DNA of 8,075 nt, from the NCBI GenBank assembly GCA_002422285.1, contig DIUF01000071.1:1-8075 (forward strand), given 5' to 3'. Shown in pieces: positions 6,235-8,075 of this stretch. The notes below the pieces were generated by a model that had not been told where the DNA came from, made no database searches, and worked only from the letters and a program-made list of their open reading frames with translations. The DNA comes from Flavobacteriales bacterium UBA6165. Lineage in GTDB: Bacteria; Bacteroidota; Bacteroidia; Flavobacteriales_D; Crocinitomicaceae. A program made the position numbers and the translations under genes. Position 1 is the stretch's first letter. Each line of letters begins with the position of its first letter.

Positions 6235-7632
6235 TTATGCTTTGTCTTTGATTACTTGCGCCAACATCACCGATTCAGAAACTGGTTGACCATTCACGTA
6301 AGCTGTTCCTTTCATATTTACCAAACCTCTGCGGATTGGGCTTACTAACTTCAACTCAAAAACAACGGTATCACCTGGAATCACTTTTTGCTTGAACTTG
6401 GTCTCGTCAATTTTCATGAAGTAGGTCGAGTATTTTTCTGGCTCGTCCACTTGGCTCAGTGCAAATATCCCGCCAACTTGCGCCATGGCTTCAATTTGCA
6501 TCACACCGGGCATCACAGGATTTCCGGGAAAATGTCCCGTGAAATATGGTTCATTCATCGTCACGTTTTTGATACCCACAATGTGCTCATCGCCCAAATC
6601 AATGATGCGATCGACCATCAGGAATGGGTAACGGTGTGGCAACATGCGCTCAATATCGTTAATGTCGTAAACCGTTTTGGTGAGATCAAATTGCTTGCCT
6701 TTTTTCTCTTGTTTTTTGATTTGTTCTTTGAGTACTTTGGCAAATTGAACATTGCCGTAATGTCCAGGGCGAGCAGCCAGAATGTGCGCTTTGATGAATT
6801 TTCCAACCAAAGCCAAATCGCCAACAATGTCCAACAATTTATGTCGTGCTGGCTCGTTTCTATAATGTAGTTCGATATTATTCAAAACACCAGAACCCTT
6901 GATTTCAATTTTGGTATCTTCTTTGCCCAACAATTTGGCCAATGCATCCAATTCTTCTTGTGGGACATGTTCACGCTCCACCAAAACAATAGCATTGTCG
7001 ATATCACCACCTTTGATGAGATTGTTTTTTGCTAAAAACTCTAACTCGCGCAAGAAAACAAAAGTTCTGCAAGGCGCAATTTCTTCGTTGAAATTTTCGA
7101 GGGTATAAATATTCGCATGGTCGGTGCCCAACACATTGGATTTATAATCCACCATAACCGTTAGGCGATACACATCATCCGGTACAGCCAAAAATTCTAT
7201 GCCGCGCTCCTCATCTTCCCAAGGAATATTCTCATCCAACTCGAAATAAACACGTGCAGCTTCTTGTTCTTCAAATCCTACTTCTAGAATTTTCTTTACA
7301 AAAGGTGCAGCGCTACCATCCATGATTGGCATTTCAGAGCTATCCACTTGGATTAAAGCGTTGTCGACCATATTGCCATACAAGGCAGAAAGCACATGTT
7401 CAACAGTATTTACGCGAACGCCATTGTGTTCAAGAGTTGTCCCACGGTTGGTATCCACAACTAAATCACAATCTGCTTTGATAATCGGTTGACCTTCAAG
7501 ATCAACACGTTGAAATTTATAACCATGATTGGCAGGTGCTGGACAAATGGTTAGGTTCACTTTGGAGCCCGTGTGTAATCCGATACCACTAAAACTAATG
7601 GCCTCTTTTAAGGTTCGTTGTTTTTCGCTCAT
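6235..7632 (-). CDS. lpxC/fabZ: LpxC-FabZ bifunctional fusion: UDP-3-O-acyl-N-acetylglucosamine deacetylase and 3-hydroxyacyl-ACP dehydratase
   Basis: This 465-residue protein joins two enzymes, a fusion known from many Bacteroidota. Residues 1 to about 305 are LpxC, the zinc deacetylase that is the committed step of lipid A synthesis: zinc ligands His79 (in NTVEH), His264 and Asp268 (in ARHKLLD), with Glu78 as general base and the catalytic-acid His291 in RPGH. A Lys-rich linker (about 302-314) leads to FabZ, about 320-465, with LPHRYPF at 331-337, catalytic His367 in GHFPG and Glu381 in EAMAQ; this half removes water from 3-hydroxyacyl-ACP in fatty acid elongation. All key residues are present, so both halves should be active. 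The fusion fixes the ratio of two activities that draw on the same hydroxyacyl-ACP pool. The start is the ATG at 7630-7632, 5 bases after the lpxD stop. Confidence 0.97.
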   Translation of the reverse strand: MSEKQRTLKEAISFSGIGLHTGSKVNLTICPAPANHGYKFQRVDLEGQPIIKADCDLVVDTNRGTTLEHNGVRVNTVEHVLSALYGNMVDNALIQVDSSEMPIMDGSAAPFVKKILEVGFEEQEAARVYFELDENIPWEDEERGIEFLAVPDDVYRLTVMVDYKSNVLGTDHANIYTLENFNEEIAPCRTFVFLRELEFLAKNNLIKGGDIDNAIVLVEREHVPQEELDALAKLLGKEDTKIEIKGSGVLNNIELHYRNEPARHKLLDIVGDLALVGKFIKAHILAARPGHYGNVQFAKVLKEQIKKQEKKGKQFDLTKTVYDINDIERMLPHRYPFLMVDRIIDLGDEHIVGIKNVTMNEPYFTGHFPGNPVMPGVMQIEAMAQVGGIFALSQVDEPEKYSTYFMKIDETKFKQKVIPGDTVVFELKLVSPIRRGLVNMKGTAYVNGQPVSESVMLAQVIKDKA

Positions 7633-7637
7633 CTCGT

Positions 7638-8075
7638 TTAATCTCTGTTTTTCAGTTTGTCTTCAATGTCTTGCAAGCGCTTCAAAATCTGCGGCAATTT
7701 GCGGAAGCCAAAATAAGACTTTTTAAAATCATCTATAGGAATGGCGGGAGAGCCCAAGAGCACCTCACCTTCTTTTCTAATATCATTTGGAATACCCGAT
7801 TGGGCAGCAATCTTGACGTCGTCGGCAATTTTTATGTGCCCACTAATGCCTACTTGTCCGCCAACTTGCACTCGAGCACCAATTTTCGTAGAACCAGCAA
7901 CACCAACTTGAGCCGCCATTGCTGTATTTTCTCCTAATTCAACATTATGCGCTATTTGTACCAAGTTGTCTAATTTCACACCACGGCGTAAAATTGTGGA
8001 ACCCAATGTGGCTCTATCCACGCAGGTATTGGCTCCAATTTCCACAAAATCTTCTAGAATTACATTACCAATTTG
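7638..8075 (-). CDS. lpxD: LpxD, UDP-3-O-(3-hydroxyacyl)glucosamine N-acyltransferase (C-terminal part, cut by window edge)
   Basis: The last 145 residues are present; the gene enters from the high-coordinate edge, and the reading frame is open through the edge, so an internal GTG at 8045 is not the start. LpxD adds the second 3-hydroxyacyl chain, to the amine of the sugar freed by LpxC. The fragment shows hexapeptide-repeat beta helix (ELGENTAMAAQVGVAGSTKI), the NTCVDRAT segment, the catalytic His in QIAHNV (fragment residue 43) and a second conserved His in SGHI (fragment residue 80), then the C-terminal helical tail LQDIEDKLKN, which fits the ACP-interacting helix of the trimer. Roughly 200 residues (uridine-binding domain and early repeats) are missing, going by the usual length near 340. 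It is the first visible gene of the lipid A run; its promoter is outside the window. Confidence 0.96.
   Translation of the reverse strand, partial: QIGNVILEDFVEIGANTCVDRATLGSTILRRGVKLDNLVQIAHNVELGENTAMAAQVGVAGSTKIGARVQVGGQVGISGHIKIADDVKIAAQSGIPNDIRKEGEVLLGSPAIPIDDFKKSYFGFRKLPQILKRLQDIEDKLKNRD

Noticed and set aside
6388..6870. Plus-strand open frame of 160 codons inside lpxC-fabZ
   Set aside because: It lies wholly antisense to a gene with complete catalytic motifs and its translation looks like no protein family. Other plus-strand frames across the window are antisense shadows in the same way.
6235..7632. lpxC-fabZ fusion as a novel gene fusion
   Set aside because: The same fusion is well known in Bacteroidota, so it is expected here and serves as a lineage marker.

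Overview
The window comes from a chromosome of a Bacteroidota bacterium, probably of the Flavobacteriales type. The evidence is a fused lpxC-fabZ gene, a secreted TlpA-type thioredoxin with a large N-terminal extension, Bacteroidota-style promoter boxes (TAnnTTTG) upstream of three genes, an A-rich leader in front of purE, and an AT-leaning composition. All nine genes lie on the minus strand, so transcription runs from high to low coordinates. No tRNA, rRNA, CRISPR array, insertion sequence or phage gene is visible, and no gene-free stretch is longer than about 180 bases.

Region 1 (8075 to about 3633) is one tightly packed gene run: lpxD (3' part only), lpxC-fabZ, lpxA, an ABC transporter ATPase and an FtsX/MacB-type permease. 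Junctions are 5, 2 and 6 bases, and then a one-base TGATG overlap. The first three genes give the early steps of lipid A synthesis (LpxA acylates UDP-GlcNAc, LpxC deacetylates it, LpxD adds the second acyl chain) plus the FabZ dehydratase, which competes for the same hydroxyacyl-ACP. The ABC pair is very likely co-transcribed with them. Its ATPase departs from consensus in the Walker A, signature and H-loop motifs, and this is the least explained part of the window.

Region 2 (about 3632 to 1884) is a single gene for a secreted thioredoxin-fold protein with a CGHC active site. It has its own promoter region, which contains an imperfect duplicated motif, and a hairpin terminator.

Region 3 (about 1873 to 203) is a two-gene unit: a protein-L-isoaspartate methyltransferase (pcm) whose start codon lies about 7 bases below a promoter box, and a membrane-anchored family 2 glycosyltransferase 6 bases downstream.

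Region 4 (202 to 1) holds a promoter and the first 38 codons of purE, for purine biosynthesis. Overall the window is housekeeping and envelope biogenesis. I found no clear novel system. The ABC pair attached to the lipid A operon is the best candidate for follow-up.
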